From assembly GCA_026419785.1 (NCBI GenBank), contig JAODTK010004332.1, forward strand, positions 62,001-126,000: 64,000 bases of DNA, read 5' to 3'. Shown piece after piece: positions 46,961-57,914 of the stretch. Below the pieces are notes generated by a model. That model was not told where the DNA came from and did not search any database. It worked only from the letters and a program-made list of their open reading frames with translations. This stretch comes from Sclerodactyla briareus (taxonomy: Eukaryota > Echinodermata > Holothuroidea > Dendrochirotida > Sclerodactylidae). The translations under genes and the position numbers were made by a program. How positions within the stretch are numbered: position 1 is the stretch's first letter; each line of letters opens with the position of its first letter.

Positions 46961-47599
46961 CAACGCACGGCTACTGTTATCCGTCGTTGAGGTTACGCTT
47001 CTCACGCACTTTCTCTCTTCCTGCCACTATTCCAGCCACTATCAGGTGTATAATTCCGTTTTGGGTTGTGGGTGTATTTTTTCTGTAATTAATTCTACTC
47101 TTTCCTGCCTTCTTGGGATCGTAACTGCGATAGCGGCCAGTGCGGTCTTGTGTGTGCCCGGTCTTGTATTGGGCTTCGTTCGTGGCCGACCGTTCTTCCG
47201 TGGGGGCTGGGTTTTCTCCTCCTCCCCGCCCCGTTCCCCTAGTTGCGTTATTCCTTCCCGCTATCTTGTTTCGTTTGCTTTTGTGCCCTTTCTGGGCTCT
47301 GTCCGCCCTCTTGGGCTCCGAGGTGGGGGTGTTGTCCCTCACTAGTTCGTTGCGGTTTTTCCCGCCTCCCTTCGCCTATCGCTAGCTTTGCACTAGCACT
47401 TTTACACACTGTGGCTATGGGTTTTTCGGTCTGTTGGCTTTGTGTGTTTTTCCTCCCCCGTTGTCGGTGTGGCTAGGCCTCCAGGCTCTCAGAGCGCTTG
47501 GATCTCAGCCGTGCCTAATTTGCATATCAATAGGGCTTCCTGCCGGCCATTTTTAGCATTGCTACGGATCCTGGGGTGCCATAATTGTTGTGGTCTATA

Positions 47600-48250
47600 G
47601 TCCTATTTTTATCATATGTCACGCACATGTTTGTCCTCTGTTGCGGCTATAGCTTGGGGTAGGGCAAAAAATTGTCTTGTCATTCATGACCCTGTAGCAT
47701 TTTTGTTCCTCTTTTCAGATGAGCCTCTTTCGAGCGGTGACCGTCAACGTCAGTAGCTTGTGGCTGGCCTCTTTATTTTCGCCCGTCTGGGGCTTTTTCC
47801 CCCCTGGGGGGGTGGCCTGGGGGGCATAGACCCGGGGTTTGGGTGTCTGTGGGTTCCCCCTAAGGCGCCCTCTGCCTGGTCATGCTTTTCGCCCTTTCCC
47901 TCCCCACCCCACTCGGTAAGTGGGGGGGTGGGCCCTTACCGTTTGCAGTTTTCCACGTTTTGCCCTATATCTCATAAACGGTAAGAAGCCCCTAGGGGGT
48001 CAAAGTTGCAAACTTTGATTTTTAGAGTGGGGCCGCAGGGGGTCATTTTTGTACCCCTCGGCGGCTCTCCGGGTCCTTTGACCTATTCGATTACATGGTC
48101 TATGTAGAGTAACTTAGTTTTGAGTACATTACTCTGCTTTACTAACTCTGGTTTCGTTTGCTTTTTTACAGTTTGTAAGACGAAGAGCATTACGTTACAC
48201 TGTCCCTCGAGCCGGCGGCACGTCCCGCAAGAATCAGAGGTCCTCCCGTT
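47600..48250 (+). other. leader block present only in DIRS copy 2
   Basis: Copy 1 goes directly from the CTACGGATGCCTTGGGGTGC block to a GGCGTCGG block. Copy 2 has this extra sequence in between. The block contains CCTCTTTTCAG|ATGAGC (about 47720) and TGCTTTTTTACAG (about 48160), both good 3' splice-site look-alikes. It could be an intron removed from copy 1 by retrotransposition, an insertion in copy 2, or a simple deletion in copy 1. Confidence 0.5.
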
Positions 48251-49960
48251 GTTACTGCGGCGTCGGCGCGTGCGTGCGGCATCAAATCCACGCTTGGTGG
48301 TGACCTTCCGGTCCCCCCCGTTCCTTCTTCGCGTCGGGACCTTGAGTCCTGTCTTCCTTCACCCTCCACTGCTGGCTCCTTTGTTGGGTCCGCCAGTACT
48401 GGGGGGAATGAGGCCCTGCGTGGGGCCGAGACTCCGGGGTGACGGCACTTCGTTGAGGGCCACGGGCCTTAATACTCGTCACCACCCGTGTCTTTTCACA
48501 AGGGACCATTGCGTTCCCCTGGGCACCTCGGTGTCTCATGTCCCCCCATCCCTTCTCCCTCCACCGCAGTCGACCGTGCTGCCGGTCGGCCTGGGTTTGT
48601 GGGGAATGAGGTCCCCGCGGGGACCGCTGTTTGGCCGTCCCGTGCGACGGGAAAACGGGTCCCCCCCTGCAGTCGCCCTTGGATGAGGAAAGGAGCAAAC
48701 CCCCCTCCTCGTAAGCCCCGTAAGCCTAAAAGAAGCGCGATGCTTCAGGCGGCCAATTAGCTTCCTCCACCGTTGGAAAGCTCTTCATCCCTGACGACGG
48801 GTTGGCTCAAGGGGCTGTCACGCCCGGAGTTGAGGGGCCTTCCGCCCCGGTACGGGGGTCGCTGGGCCACCTCCCCCCCCTCGCCAACACCGGACACTCC
48901 CGCAGCCGTATAGATGGTTTTTCAGTGTCCGTTGTTTCCTCCCCTACGTCTCCGCCTTTTTTCGGGCGACGGAGCTGGTCGCGGGAGACAGAGTCGATCT
49001 TACCCCCGCACCGAGATCGAACCGAATCCGTGCACTGGCATCCACCGCTGGTCCAGGGTCGACCGCTCCTCTTCGCCCGGCTTGCCTCTCCTGGCCGCCG
49101 CCCCCTCCGTTTAGGGTGGCCCTCGGGCCAGGAGTCCCTTCATTGACGGAAGAGCGACCCGTTACGGGCCTCGTTGAGTGCAGACTACGCTGCGGTGGTG
49201 ACGGTACTGGCTCGGGGGGCTTTTTCCCGACTGTCAAAGACCCCGGTAGGCCTCGACGGAGGATCCGGCAGCTGGGCGCGTTTGGACCAGCACGGGATCC
49301 GCCTCAGCCCGCTCCTACCCTCCCGATGCCGCTGGACGTGTTCCATATTTTTCCCGGCTAGGGCCGGAACGTCCCCGTCGAGCGTCCCACAGGCGGGAGG
49401 ACCGCCTCATTCGAGTACCCACCGCCAGGCAACAGTACGATGTCCATCCCTTTCCCCTCCCCCGCCGCCGGAAGCGTGGGACGGGCTGGTCCTGTCGGGG
49501 AGGACGTGTCGGTTCTCCCCGGCCAGGAGGGGGGGGAGGCCTTCCTTCCGTCTGAAGGATCGGACCCGGGCGGACCGAGACGCCGATCTCCGGTTTGTTG
49601 TTTGTGACCGTTCAAGCGAGATTCGGTATCAAGGTCTCGCTCTCCAGCTTCTACCGGATGGTTCCCAGATGACGCCGTCGGCAGACCCCTCCTGCGGGAG
49701 GTGATGGCGATAGTCCAGGTCGGTCGGCGGTTACTAACTGGCCTGCGATCAGTTTGCCTGCTTTGCCGTTAAGGGGCAACGTCTTTGCGGTCGATGTGTC
49801 CTAACCGACTTGAACCTCTCCTCCGCTCGCCGCGGGCGAACCCAACTCCAGAAGCGCCCTTTTTTTTTGGTCCCCCGACCTCCTCGAGGCTGGTTCCCGG
49901 GGCCCTGGAACAGGACGCTTCCCGGTTGAAACGTACTGGAATACGGCAACGTTTTTTCTG
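48250..49960 (+). pseudogene. DIRS copy 2 gag-like region (frame-broken)
   Basis: The diagnostic basic block NPPPRKPRKPK occurs at about 48697-48730, as in copy 1, preceded by a Pro/Arg/Ser-rich stretch and followed by CHWHPPLVQG-type low-complexity sequence. A second, A/L-rich gag block near 49690-49800 is recognisable at the DNA level by alignment with 7200-7330 of copy 1, but its frame is destroyed. Role as in copy 1. Confidence 0.58.
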
Positions 49961-50159
49961 CCCGTAGAGACGTCTCCTGGTCAGAGAGAGCCCGCCGCAC
50001 TCGGGGGAAGCCCTCCTCAGGCGTCTCGCCCTCACCGGCGGGCGGAGGGTTTCCCCACCCCCCGATGCAAAGGGGAACCCGCCAAGCGTCCCGGCAAGCC
50101 AGGGGGGCGGTCATTCTGCTCCCCGCCTGCAGAGGAGGCGATGCCTCCAGCCACCCAGG

Positions 50160-51360
50160 GGGTAAGTGACTCACTCGGCCCTGTCCCGGAACCCCCCAGT
50201 CGGACCCCACCTGTGGGGGTGAACAGGTTCGAGCATCCGGGACTTTGCGGGGGCGTGGCCCACTGTCAACTCGGACCAGGTGAATCCTGGCCACGTTCTC
50301 CCAGGGGTATCGTCTGGTGTTTACGGCGCCTCCCCCGATCTCCGGGCGTTTTCGGGCTCCGCCGTCCCAGCGGACGCTTCCCAGCGTTCCCCCGGGCGTT
50401 GCAGAGTGAGATCGAAACCGCTTTGGGCCAAGCGGGCCATTACTCCCCCCTCCCCCCATGAAGTGGGCCACGGTTTGTGGCGTCCTTCTCCTGCCGCCCA
50501 AGTAGGACGGTTCGCGGCGGCCGATATTGAATCTGCGTCCTCTCAACCTTTCCGTCCGCCCCCGCCCACTTCCCCTGAAACACCAGCGGTGATTTTCAAA
50601 CACCTGCGGAGGGGTCTCTGGGCGACGTCGGTGGAACTAGCGGATGCATACTTGCATTCCCCGTCAGGCGGGAGGATTCCTCCTTCCTATGCTTCCGCTA
50701 CCGCACTTCCTCCTACCGACTTACCAGTCCCCCGTTTGGGTGTGTCGAACGGCGCCACCCCGTTTGTTTACACGGGTCCTCGAGGGCCATGGTGCCCATC
50801 TGCGTCGTCATGGGGTCTCAGATCTTCACTCATCGGACGACTGTCTTCTCGATGGGGACTCAGCGGCGGAGGTTCAGAGGAGCACCCGCACGGGTTTCTG
50901 GACTTTGGCGTCGGACCTGGGATGGCTCGTCAACTTCGCAAAGTCCGACCTGCGACCGTCCCCCACAATCGTTTAATCTGAGTGCCGCAGATTGTTTTAG
51001 CGGACGGGGTGGCCCCCCCCCCACCGTGGGGAGACTGGAAGCCCTGCAAGCCGGGTGTCGGCTGCTTCAGGGCAAACTCTTCCTGCTGCCGGGCGTGGCT
51101 GGTTCTCCTCGGCTCCATGGCGACCCTAGTGGCTTGTTCCTGCTGGCGGTACATGCGCCCCCTCCAGATCACCTCTGGCGTGTTTGCGCCCGTCGTCTAG
51201 GGATCTTTCGACGCAGGTGCCGTTTTGGGGGGGGGGGACCTAGGATCTGTTCCTGTGGTGGCCGCACGCACGGGGTGCGTTTTCAGGGGGTTCACCTTCC
51301 GGGTTCAAAGAAATCCATCGCGGCCATGCTCTCGCGCATCACTAATGCTCCGACAGAGTG
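50160..51360 (+). pseudogene. DIRS copy 2 reverse transcriptase / RNase H region (frame-broken)
   Basis: The DNA aligns with 7640-9120 of copy 1. ATSVELADAYLHSPSG (about 50618-50665) is the D-A-Y-L-H catalytic A box, cleaner here than in copy 1. LGWLVNFAKSDLRPSP is at about 50918-50965. Where copy 1 has YLDDWL, this copy reads SSDDCLLDGD (about 50836-50866), so the Tyr-Leu before the aspartates is replaced. RNase H ends with HLPGSKKSIAAMLSR (about 51290-51335). Several frame changes make it non-functional as it stands. Confidence 0.8.
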
Positions 51361-51700
51361 GTCCTCTTCACGTCGGAGTTTTTGGCAAGCGATTTCGAGG
51401 CGTTTCCATCTTCCGGAGGGACTTGTTCGCAGTCGCCTCTCACGCAAAGCTGCCTCTACTTCTGCACACGACGTCCCGTCTGAGGGCCCTGGGTTGTCGA
51501 TGCTTCTAGCTCTGCTTCGGGCCTTTCTCGATGCGTGCGCCTTCCCGCCGTTCGGCTATCCGAAGGTTGGCAGGGAGCCCGTGTTTGGACCCTCTGAATA
51601 GCGCCGTTTTGCCGACCCTAGCGTGGTGTCCGGCCACTTCTGGCCTTGCGCGGGTGGCCGCAAGTCCTCCCCGGCTTCTCGGACATCCTGGTCTTCCGGT
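51360..51700 (+). pseudogene. DIRS copy 2 spacer between RNase H and recombinase
   Basis: Following NAPTEWSSS, the frame contains LSMLLALLRAFLDACAFPPF (about 51496-51555), the D-A-x-x-FPPF block that DIRS1 elements conserve between RNase H and recombinase. It then reaches a stop at 51600. A methyltransferase function is sometimes assigned to this region, but I see no intact motif for it. Confidence 0.5.
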
Positions 51701-52720
51701 CGGAACGCGCCGTCGCATCCGGAGTCTCTGGCCTGGTTGCGTTGGCGTGTGTCAGGGATTCCCTCGAGCGTCGGGCCTTTCGAAGAAGGCTGCCGCGATG
51801 GCGGCCCGGGTCGGAGAGTTTTCACCCTCCGCCTGTGTGATTCGCGACTCGGATTGTAACGAGGTGGTGTGCGGATCGCCAGGTTTCTCTGGCCACCGCA
51901 CTATCGGGAGGTGGCCGTTTGCCTCCCTCTACTTTTCCGTTTCGTGCGGCACGTGAACACGATCCGGGGGTACCGCTCCGCTGTTTGCGGCTATACCTAC
52001 GTTTCGGAATGGTCAACGGTGTCTTCTGCGAAGCCACTTGACCTTCTCCTTCGTAGCATGTTTTCTTGGATCGTCCTAGGGTTCGCACTCTAGTTTCGCC
52101 CTGGGACATGGGGGAAGTCCTGCGGATACTAGTCATACCTCCCATTGAACTTGCTAGCCGACTGCTCTCTTCTGTTCTGCCGAACAGCTGTTTTGGTTTG
52201 AGACAGCGTTCCTTCCTTGTGGTGCAATCGGCTCGGCGCCGTGGTGCCTTGCTTTCTCCGTCTATCCTCCCGGGCCATAATGCGTTTCGAGCCTAAGGGG
52301 TCCGCCTGGTTCCGGACCCGTAGTTTTGTTTCTCACTAAGCCCAGGTCGGTCAAGCTTCTCCCGGCGCCGATTTTCAACATCAATCTCTGCTTTTGGGGA
52401 TTGGAGGGGGACTAGGTGGTGTGTCCGGTTTCGGCCCTTCGGTTACCTGGATCGGACACCGTCCCTCCGTGTTCCGTGTACTTGCGTCTGTTTTCACGTC
52501 GCGACCTCATACACACACCTCAGGGATACGATCTCGTCGCTGTATCGTCACGTGTTCCGCGGGCGTTTGGTCCGTCTCGTTCCATGCGATCTCTCGATGT
52601 GGGGGGGTGGGGGTTCCTCTCCCTCGCGCACTATAAAGGTGTGCCGTTGGAGGATTTTCTACAGGCTGCGAGATGAATTCTCAGAATAACTTTATCGCTT
52701 CCTACCTTCGGACCCCCTTC
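51700..52720 (+). pseudogene. DIRS copy 2 tyrosine recombinase (frame-broken, key residues changed)
   Basis: The blocks are NTIRGYRSAVCGYTY (about 51955-51999), MGEVLRILVIPPIE (about 52108-52149), FLVVQSARRRGALLS (about 52216-52260) with the first catalytic Arg region, then KGVPLEDFLQAAR and FIASYLRTPFG with the Tyr (about 52692-52724). The H-x-x-R box of copy 1 (AHDVRG) is replaced by a sequence where neither the His nor the Arg is readable in any frame. It would thus lack two catalytic residues unless the reads are wrong. Confidence 0.7.
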
Positions 52721-53102
52721 GGAGTGAAATCCCCCGCATGGCCACCACTTTCCTCCCATCCTCCCTCCCGCGCGCGAGGGTCGCGGTTCGGGTTTCCCCG
52801 CTCTGGTGCCCTTCTCGCTGGGGGGGTCACTAGCCTCTCGGTAAGCGTCGGATTTGTGCCTCTCCCCCTTCCCCACCCCCTCCCCACCCGCGTCCTCGCT
52901 CGTAGAGCGTGTTTTGTGGGGGCTGTGTCTGCTCGGGGACATCCTGCCGGTGACGGGAGGTGCCCCGCTCGGGTGTCTGTAGTCTGGTTTGACTGCGGAG
53001 GCGTACTCAGACATCTTTCTTATGGTGAGTGGTCCGTATTCTCGTTGGATTAAGTCGCTCCCCCGCTTCCCACCTCCCTCCTTTGCGGTGGAAGTTCTGC
53101 AA

Positions 53103-53200
53103 TTTGGTAAGTAATCCAGAAGTAGTGCCGCCCCTGAAGTAAGTTAACCCCCCTTTCGTTAAGGGGGGCTACTTACGCGGGGCAACTTACCTTCTGGCCA
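53103..53200 (+). repeat. internal complementary region with perfect hairpin, DIRS copy 2
   Basis: GTAAGTAATCCAGAAGTAGT and GCCCCTGAAGTAAGTTAACC match the inverse of the left end. CTTACGCGGGGCAACTTACC then TTCTGGCCACC matches the inverse of the right end. Between them CCCCCCTTTCGTTAAGGGGGG forms a tight stem flanked by AGTAAGTTAA and CTACTTAC, which also pair in part. Confidence 0.82.
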
Positions 53201-53239
53201 CCCGCCTGTCCTCCCCACTAACCGGGGACCCTCGGGTGC

Positions 53240-53436
53240 TATTGGAATGATAGTTGCAAGCCCCGTACCCCCCAGCTAGTTCGGCTGCGTGCGTTACCGG
53301 GGCTGTGCCTACTCTTTTTTTACGGGTATAGGGTGGTTGAAGCCGGCCGTGGCTTGGCCGAAAATGCAATTTTGTAGTAAGTCCAGGCTAAGGTAGTTGC
53401 CCCTCGTAAGTCCCCCCTTAACGAAGGGGGGGGGGT
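53240..53436 (-). repeat. right inverted terminal repeat, DIRS copy 2
   Basis: On the minus strand it reads CTGGACTTACTACAAAATTG, then AGAGTAGGCACAGCCCCGG, then ACGCAGCCGAACTAGC, matching the left repeat at 46790-46935. It ends with the CTTAACGAAGGGGG motif. Confidence 0.82.
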
Positions 53437-53479
53437 AATTTGCTGCTGGGAAGGTCCGGAAATTCTGGAATTGTATGAA

Positions 53480-53570
53480 AGCTCATGACCCAACCGGGAT
53501 TCGACCCCGGACCCTCTTGTTTAAAATTTACGTGCAAGCGCCCCTGCCATTGGCTATGAAGTCCAACTGG
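53480..53570 (-). repeat. tRNA-derived SINE head, minus strand
   Basis: The reverse complement has AATGGCAGGGGCGCTTGCAC, then GGGTCCGGGGTCGAATCCCG then GTTGGGTCA. GGGTCGAATCC is a near-perfect B box (53496-53506 on the plus strand). The tRNA-like part is otherwise incomplete, so it is not a tRNA gene. It lies about 45 bp beyond the right end of DIRS copy 2. Confidence 0.62.
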
Positions 53571-53639
53571 GTGGGCTCAAAACCCGAGGAACATGATCCT
53601 TCCGGCGTGGGATCTGCATCATACTTTCGATTAACCGAG

Positions 53640-53800
53640 TGGGGGTTAGGCCCAGTTGTTAAAGCGCAGCCTTCCAACCCCCCCAGGAGACCACAACGTG
53701 GTTTGATATCTGGGCATACCAATACTTGTAAAATGGTACCTGTTGCCTGCTCACTGGACGCCCAGCAACAAAGGGAGTAGGAGCAGGATAAACTGCGGGG
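53640..53800 (+). repeat. tRNA-derived SINE, second copy of the 24.8-kb family
   Basis: GGCCCAGTTGTTAAAGCGCA then GCCTTCCAACCC is A-box-like. GGTTTGATATCTGGGC is in the B-box position. The tail, GGCATACCAA, GTAAAATGGTACCTGTTGCC, then CAGCAACAAAGGGAGTAGGA then GCAGGATAAAC, parallels 24800-24965. Confidence 0.6.
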
Positions 53801-54150
53801 GGGGTGGCACAATTCGCAAGTTGCCGTCTGCCTTGATTACCCCCCACCCCCCAAGAGGGCATTGCCTTATTCCGTTAAATACCTGTGAGGGATTCGCAGC
53901 TATCAATAGGTACAGTATCCTGGTCTTGCATCCTTGCTGGCCTTGAGTAGAACCGATTTTCTGCTCTCGGCAGTATAACATAAAAAAAAAATTATATAAT
54001 TTTATATATACATATATGTGTCATTTTCTGGCTCTCCGACCTCTGGGTAGGGTCTTCCTTTACTATGGTGTTACCTTCCTCGTAATCTTTACTCCGTGTC
54101 AGGTAGTCTATATAATGTCTTGCTGAAAGTCCAATCCCATTTTGCTGCAG

Positions 54151-54382
54151 GAGGACTGCCGGAATCGCTTTTAATGAGTTGATGGATCAATTCGAAGAGA
54201 CCAAGCTCCGTTCCCATGAAATCGGGCAGGCATAAAGTTGGGCTTTGTCACAAACATGATGCGTGCCTAAAAAAGAATGGCAAACGAAGAGCTTCGTTAC
54301 CCAGAGCGTAAATCGGCGAAGCCTACGAGAGAAGTTTGATGAAATTCGGGGGAACTACCAACGTCAGAGGCAGAGCATTGAG
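54151..54382 (+). CDS. LLTP gene exon, amphipathic helices
   Basis: Acceptor CCAATCCCATTTTGCTGCAG and donor ATTGAG|GTAGGA bound 232 bp. One frame holds throughout: RTAGIAFNELMDQFEETKLR then SHEIGQA, TAA, SWALSQT, TGA, then KKEWQTKSFVTQSVNRRSLR, then EKFDEIRGNYQRQRQSIE. Charged amphipathic helices of this kind make up the C-terminal lipid-binding parts of apoB and apolipophorins. It enters with 1 nt and leaves in phase 0. Two in-frame stops are the main doubt. Confidence 0.5.
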
Positions 54383-54389
54383 GTAGGAA

Positions 54390-57300
54390 GCCAGAAGATG
54401 TGAGACTTCACACAGCTGGGGGGGGGGGGGGTCACCTGTGAACATAGGGTCAACTGTGTTTCAGCGTTTTAACTAGTGCTAGACACTTTGTGTAGCAATT
54501 TTGAAAGGGCGCCTGTAGCTGTCCATTCTGTTTTGTGGTACAAACGACTGCTATCTTTGCAAAAGTGTGTAGCAATTCTTGCTCATTTGAGGGAGCATTA
54601 TCGGATGCTACACCTGCTCTTTCGAACTCTGCCGTGTTTGCACTCTTATAGATAACAACATGAACTGTGATATAGAGTTGTGATGCTTGTAAACTCATGT
54701 GGCCCCTCGTATTCCACTAGACTTAGGTAAGGGGCTTTTTGCTAGAAGACATGGCTGGGGAATGGTCTTACAGCAGAACTCACCATAGTTGACAATCTCT
54801 ATTACACTTGATTCATAAGGTGTCTTATCATTTTGGTGCAGTGCCTCCAGATGTAGCTACAAAATTAGATGAAATGTATTATCATTATTATCGTCTGTGA
54901 TCAGTGTTCCATTATCATTGAGCTGAAATGATTTAGCCAGTCATAACAAAGAGTTGCTCCTCAACTGTTTTGTGCCGTACAATACTTGTTGCCTCATGCA
55001 AGGCAAGGTCTCCGCAGTCGTCCAACTTATGTGGCGCCGTGTACAGGGGGGAGAGTAGACTTCACCCCTTACAAGCTTCGATCATTTTTTCCTCAAATAA
55101 CAAATTGTCAAATTTTCTCGATGAAGTGAAGGATATCCTAGTATAGGAGTTTAAAGTGTAGGCACTGAGGCCATGGAACGTCTGGACGCATTCCTTAACC
55201 GCCGGGCATCGCTCAGGACTCACGATGGGCCTTCTTTCAGGGGGGGGGTAGGCCCCTTCAGATTCATCAACTTGTTTATATTGAACCTTCCATTTGTGAT
55301 AGTTACTTTCATAAGGCCAGGAAGGCAAAAGTCCATTTTCATTTCATAATTGTAGTGTGAAAGTTGGAGATTGTTTTTCACAAATATAGGAATGAAGTCC
55401 CCGGGCAAACCATGATAGTGTACAAAATGGATGTGTCTAAGTTTCTGAACAATTTTGTTCACTATGTGAATAAGGTTTGGGGGGGTTAAAAGTTTGAAAG
55501 TAAGAATTGAAAAGTTGTTTTGTTGTCAGATGAAATCACTTCCTTATCTATTTTCTTACACCAATGAAAAACAATATTTTAGTGAATTCTTTGACAACAC
55601 ATATTTTTCAGTTTCCAATTGGAGCATGCATGTTTGATGTAAATAAAATGTTAAAGTTGTTAGATTAAACCACCACCCCAACCCCCGCCATGAGTTTGCT
55701 GTGACTGTCTTGTTTTTAAATGTCCTGAAGGCCAGGAAAATGGTCATGGTTATTTGTTTCTCATCCATTCTGATGAATACCTCTCTCATTCTCCTTGTTT
55801 ATCCATGGGCACAAAATATGCAGCATTTACTGTGTAGGGGCTATAGAGGAGGCCTTTGCATCGTTCCCCACTGAGATGTCATAATTTCTCTAATTTCTCA
55901 AAAGTGAATAGTGAAATATCTCAACAAGGCAAACTGCTAGAACCCCCCTCCAAATTTTTGGGGTGTTGGATGTTTTGGTACGTCGTGCTCTTTTCACCTG
56001 GGATGTTTAAAGCAAATCTGTTACATGCCATTGGCCTTAATGGCCTAACCATAGGGGGAAAAAAAAATTCCCCCCCTCCCCCTACTTCCCCCACTTCCTC
56101 TGAAATCGTTGGTCAATTTAATTGCATGGAGGTATGAAAAATTGTACTCTCATGGAAAAGTGGGAAAATTGGTGTCCAAATAAAGTAATCTATCTCTTTC
56201 GATCCGATGTCATATGACATATAAGGCCCAATGACATGCGGAGTGTTCTAATAGTTGATTGGAGGGCAAAAAAAACCATTTACTAAAAAGAATCAACAAA
56301 AATCAGCAACCGTCTCTGTAGGCAGATATAGTATCATCACCACATCCCCTTTAACATCAGTGGGTGAGATGGTTCATAAAGCAGCCTTCACAGATAAGGA
56401 CTATTCATAGTCAATAGGTACCAGCAATTTTCATGAAATGGCATGAAGAGAATAAATTCAATATTTGTTGAATGAGCTATTTGCTTGAATGACTACAATG
56501 ATTACCTGTATTATGTAACACACTAATAGCATCAACAGGAATCATGTGATGAATTTTTTCTCCATTGTCATGTGTCAACAATCACCCAATGAGAAGACAA
56601 TGATGGAATGAGTGGTTTTGTGATTTAAGTGTGTGTATGTGTGATGGATGAGGTGTCACATAATGTAAAAAAAAACTGAGGGGTGTGCTAAAGGCAGCAA
56701 AATTTTGGGTGCGAAGCGTAATGAAACATAACAAACACCTGGCGATTAACGGAAGGTCATTTCCTGATGTATGAAAACTTACTACTTGACTTAGACATAT
56801 CACATTGCTGACGATGAACTGTTTCTGATTGTCACTGGGATGATTTTCTCGATGTAATATCATGCATGCAAATCACCATTGCAAGGGTCCCCCACCCGGC
56901 CCCACGTCCTCCCCCCCCCCGCCCCCCCCCCAACCCCCCCCCCCCCCCCCCCTCCCCCCCCCCCTCGCTGTTATGGAAAACCTGGAAAAGTCAAGGAATT
57001 TCATCAATAAAAATAAATCCAGGCCTGGAGAGTTTCAGAATTCAGTGAAAGTTGTTGAGTCATGAAAATTTCAATGACGTGGATGTTGTTGCTTTCTCCA
57101 TAGCTATTCAATTTTGTTTGCTTAACCTCTTTTTTTAGGATGTTCACCAGGTTGAAAATTCCCCTGTCTCTGTGCGAGATGTACATAGGGGCGGTCATAG
57201 CAATCTAATATTTTTTTGGTCAATGGAAATTTCATCGAAAAGCATGGAAAATTGATTACCCAGAATTTGCAGGAACCCTGCCATTGCTTTCTCATCAGTT

Positions 57301-57700
57301 GCTAAAAACCGGATATTCATAATACCATGGAGTATGGGACGTGAATTATGGTATACAAGTGAATTACCACCAGTTTTATAATTTCGTTACATAACAACCG
57401 GCTGGAACGAAATGAGGAGATTGCGCCAACACGCGATGCCTTGCGTTTACATGTACGCGCACTAAGTTGAACGCGCGTAAGTAGTTCGAAAAAAAGCACT
57501 GTTTTAGCCCGTCGCAAACATGAATACAAGTTGCACGCACGCGTGTAGCTTGCCCAGTTCATCAAACTCTCCTCGAAACGTTTTGCTGCTAATTTCAGGC
57601 ATTAATTATCACACTTGTCATATGAGACAAATAGGTGAAGTAATTGGGTATTTTATGAATGGGAATTAATTAACGATACTACTCTTCTCGGTCCTTGTTT
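54390..57700. other. intron-like sequence, no supported gene
   Basis: It contains a G run (54419-54431) and a C-rich stretch of about 57 bases at 56908-56964. A donor-like ACTTAG|GTAAGG (about 54727) with an upstream CACTCTTATAG could mark a damaged exon (NNMNCDIEL), but frames break. At least one exon should lie here, because the phases of the 54382 and 57704 exons do not join. Confidence 0.4.
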
Positions 57701-57703
57701 TAG

Positions 57704-57748
57704 AATTAAAACCAGTTTGGCGTCATACTAGTCGGGAGAACCTCCAAG
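57704..57748 (+). CDS. 45-bp exon, phase-matched to the next
   Basis: A strong acceptor, TACTCTTCTCGGTCCTTGTTTTAG, and the donor CTCCAAG|GTATGA enclose one open frame, LKPVWRHTSRENLQ. It ends with 1 nt, which the next exon (57915, starting with 2 nt) completes. By itself it is too short to identify. Confidence 0.4.
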
Positions 57749-57914
57749 GTATGACATCATCTGGTTTCAATTCTGCAACAAAGGCACTCGTATCTATTCA
57801 TTGTTCCCTAAATTACTGCCCGTCTCCACTTGTGACAAGAACAGACATTTGTGGTTCTAAACTGTCGGCCACGGTCAGCGGGCTAGTCCAAAGGATTTAT
57901 TATTCTCCTTCCAG

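Larger units (their letters stand above)
46772..53436 (+). mobile_element. DIRS1-like tyrosine-recombinase retrotransposon, copy 2 (about 6.7 kb)
   Basis: It has the same layout as copy 1: long inverted terminal repeats (46772-46960 and about 53240-53436), an internal complementary region (about 53103-53200), and gag-like, RT/RNase H and tyrosine recombinase regions. It aligns with copy 1 from end to end except for an extra block at about 47600-48250. It sits in an intron of the putative LLTP gene, again in sense orientation. The right boundary is placed after CCCTTAACGAAGGGGGGG. Both catalytic cores show substitutions relative to copy 1, so this copy is probably inactive. Confidence 0.88.

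Noticed and set aside
53480..53570. Functional tRNA gene on the minus strand
   Set aside because: The B box is excellent, but the acceptor stem cannot pair and the D-arm is incomplete. It is a SINE head.
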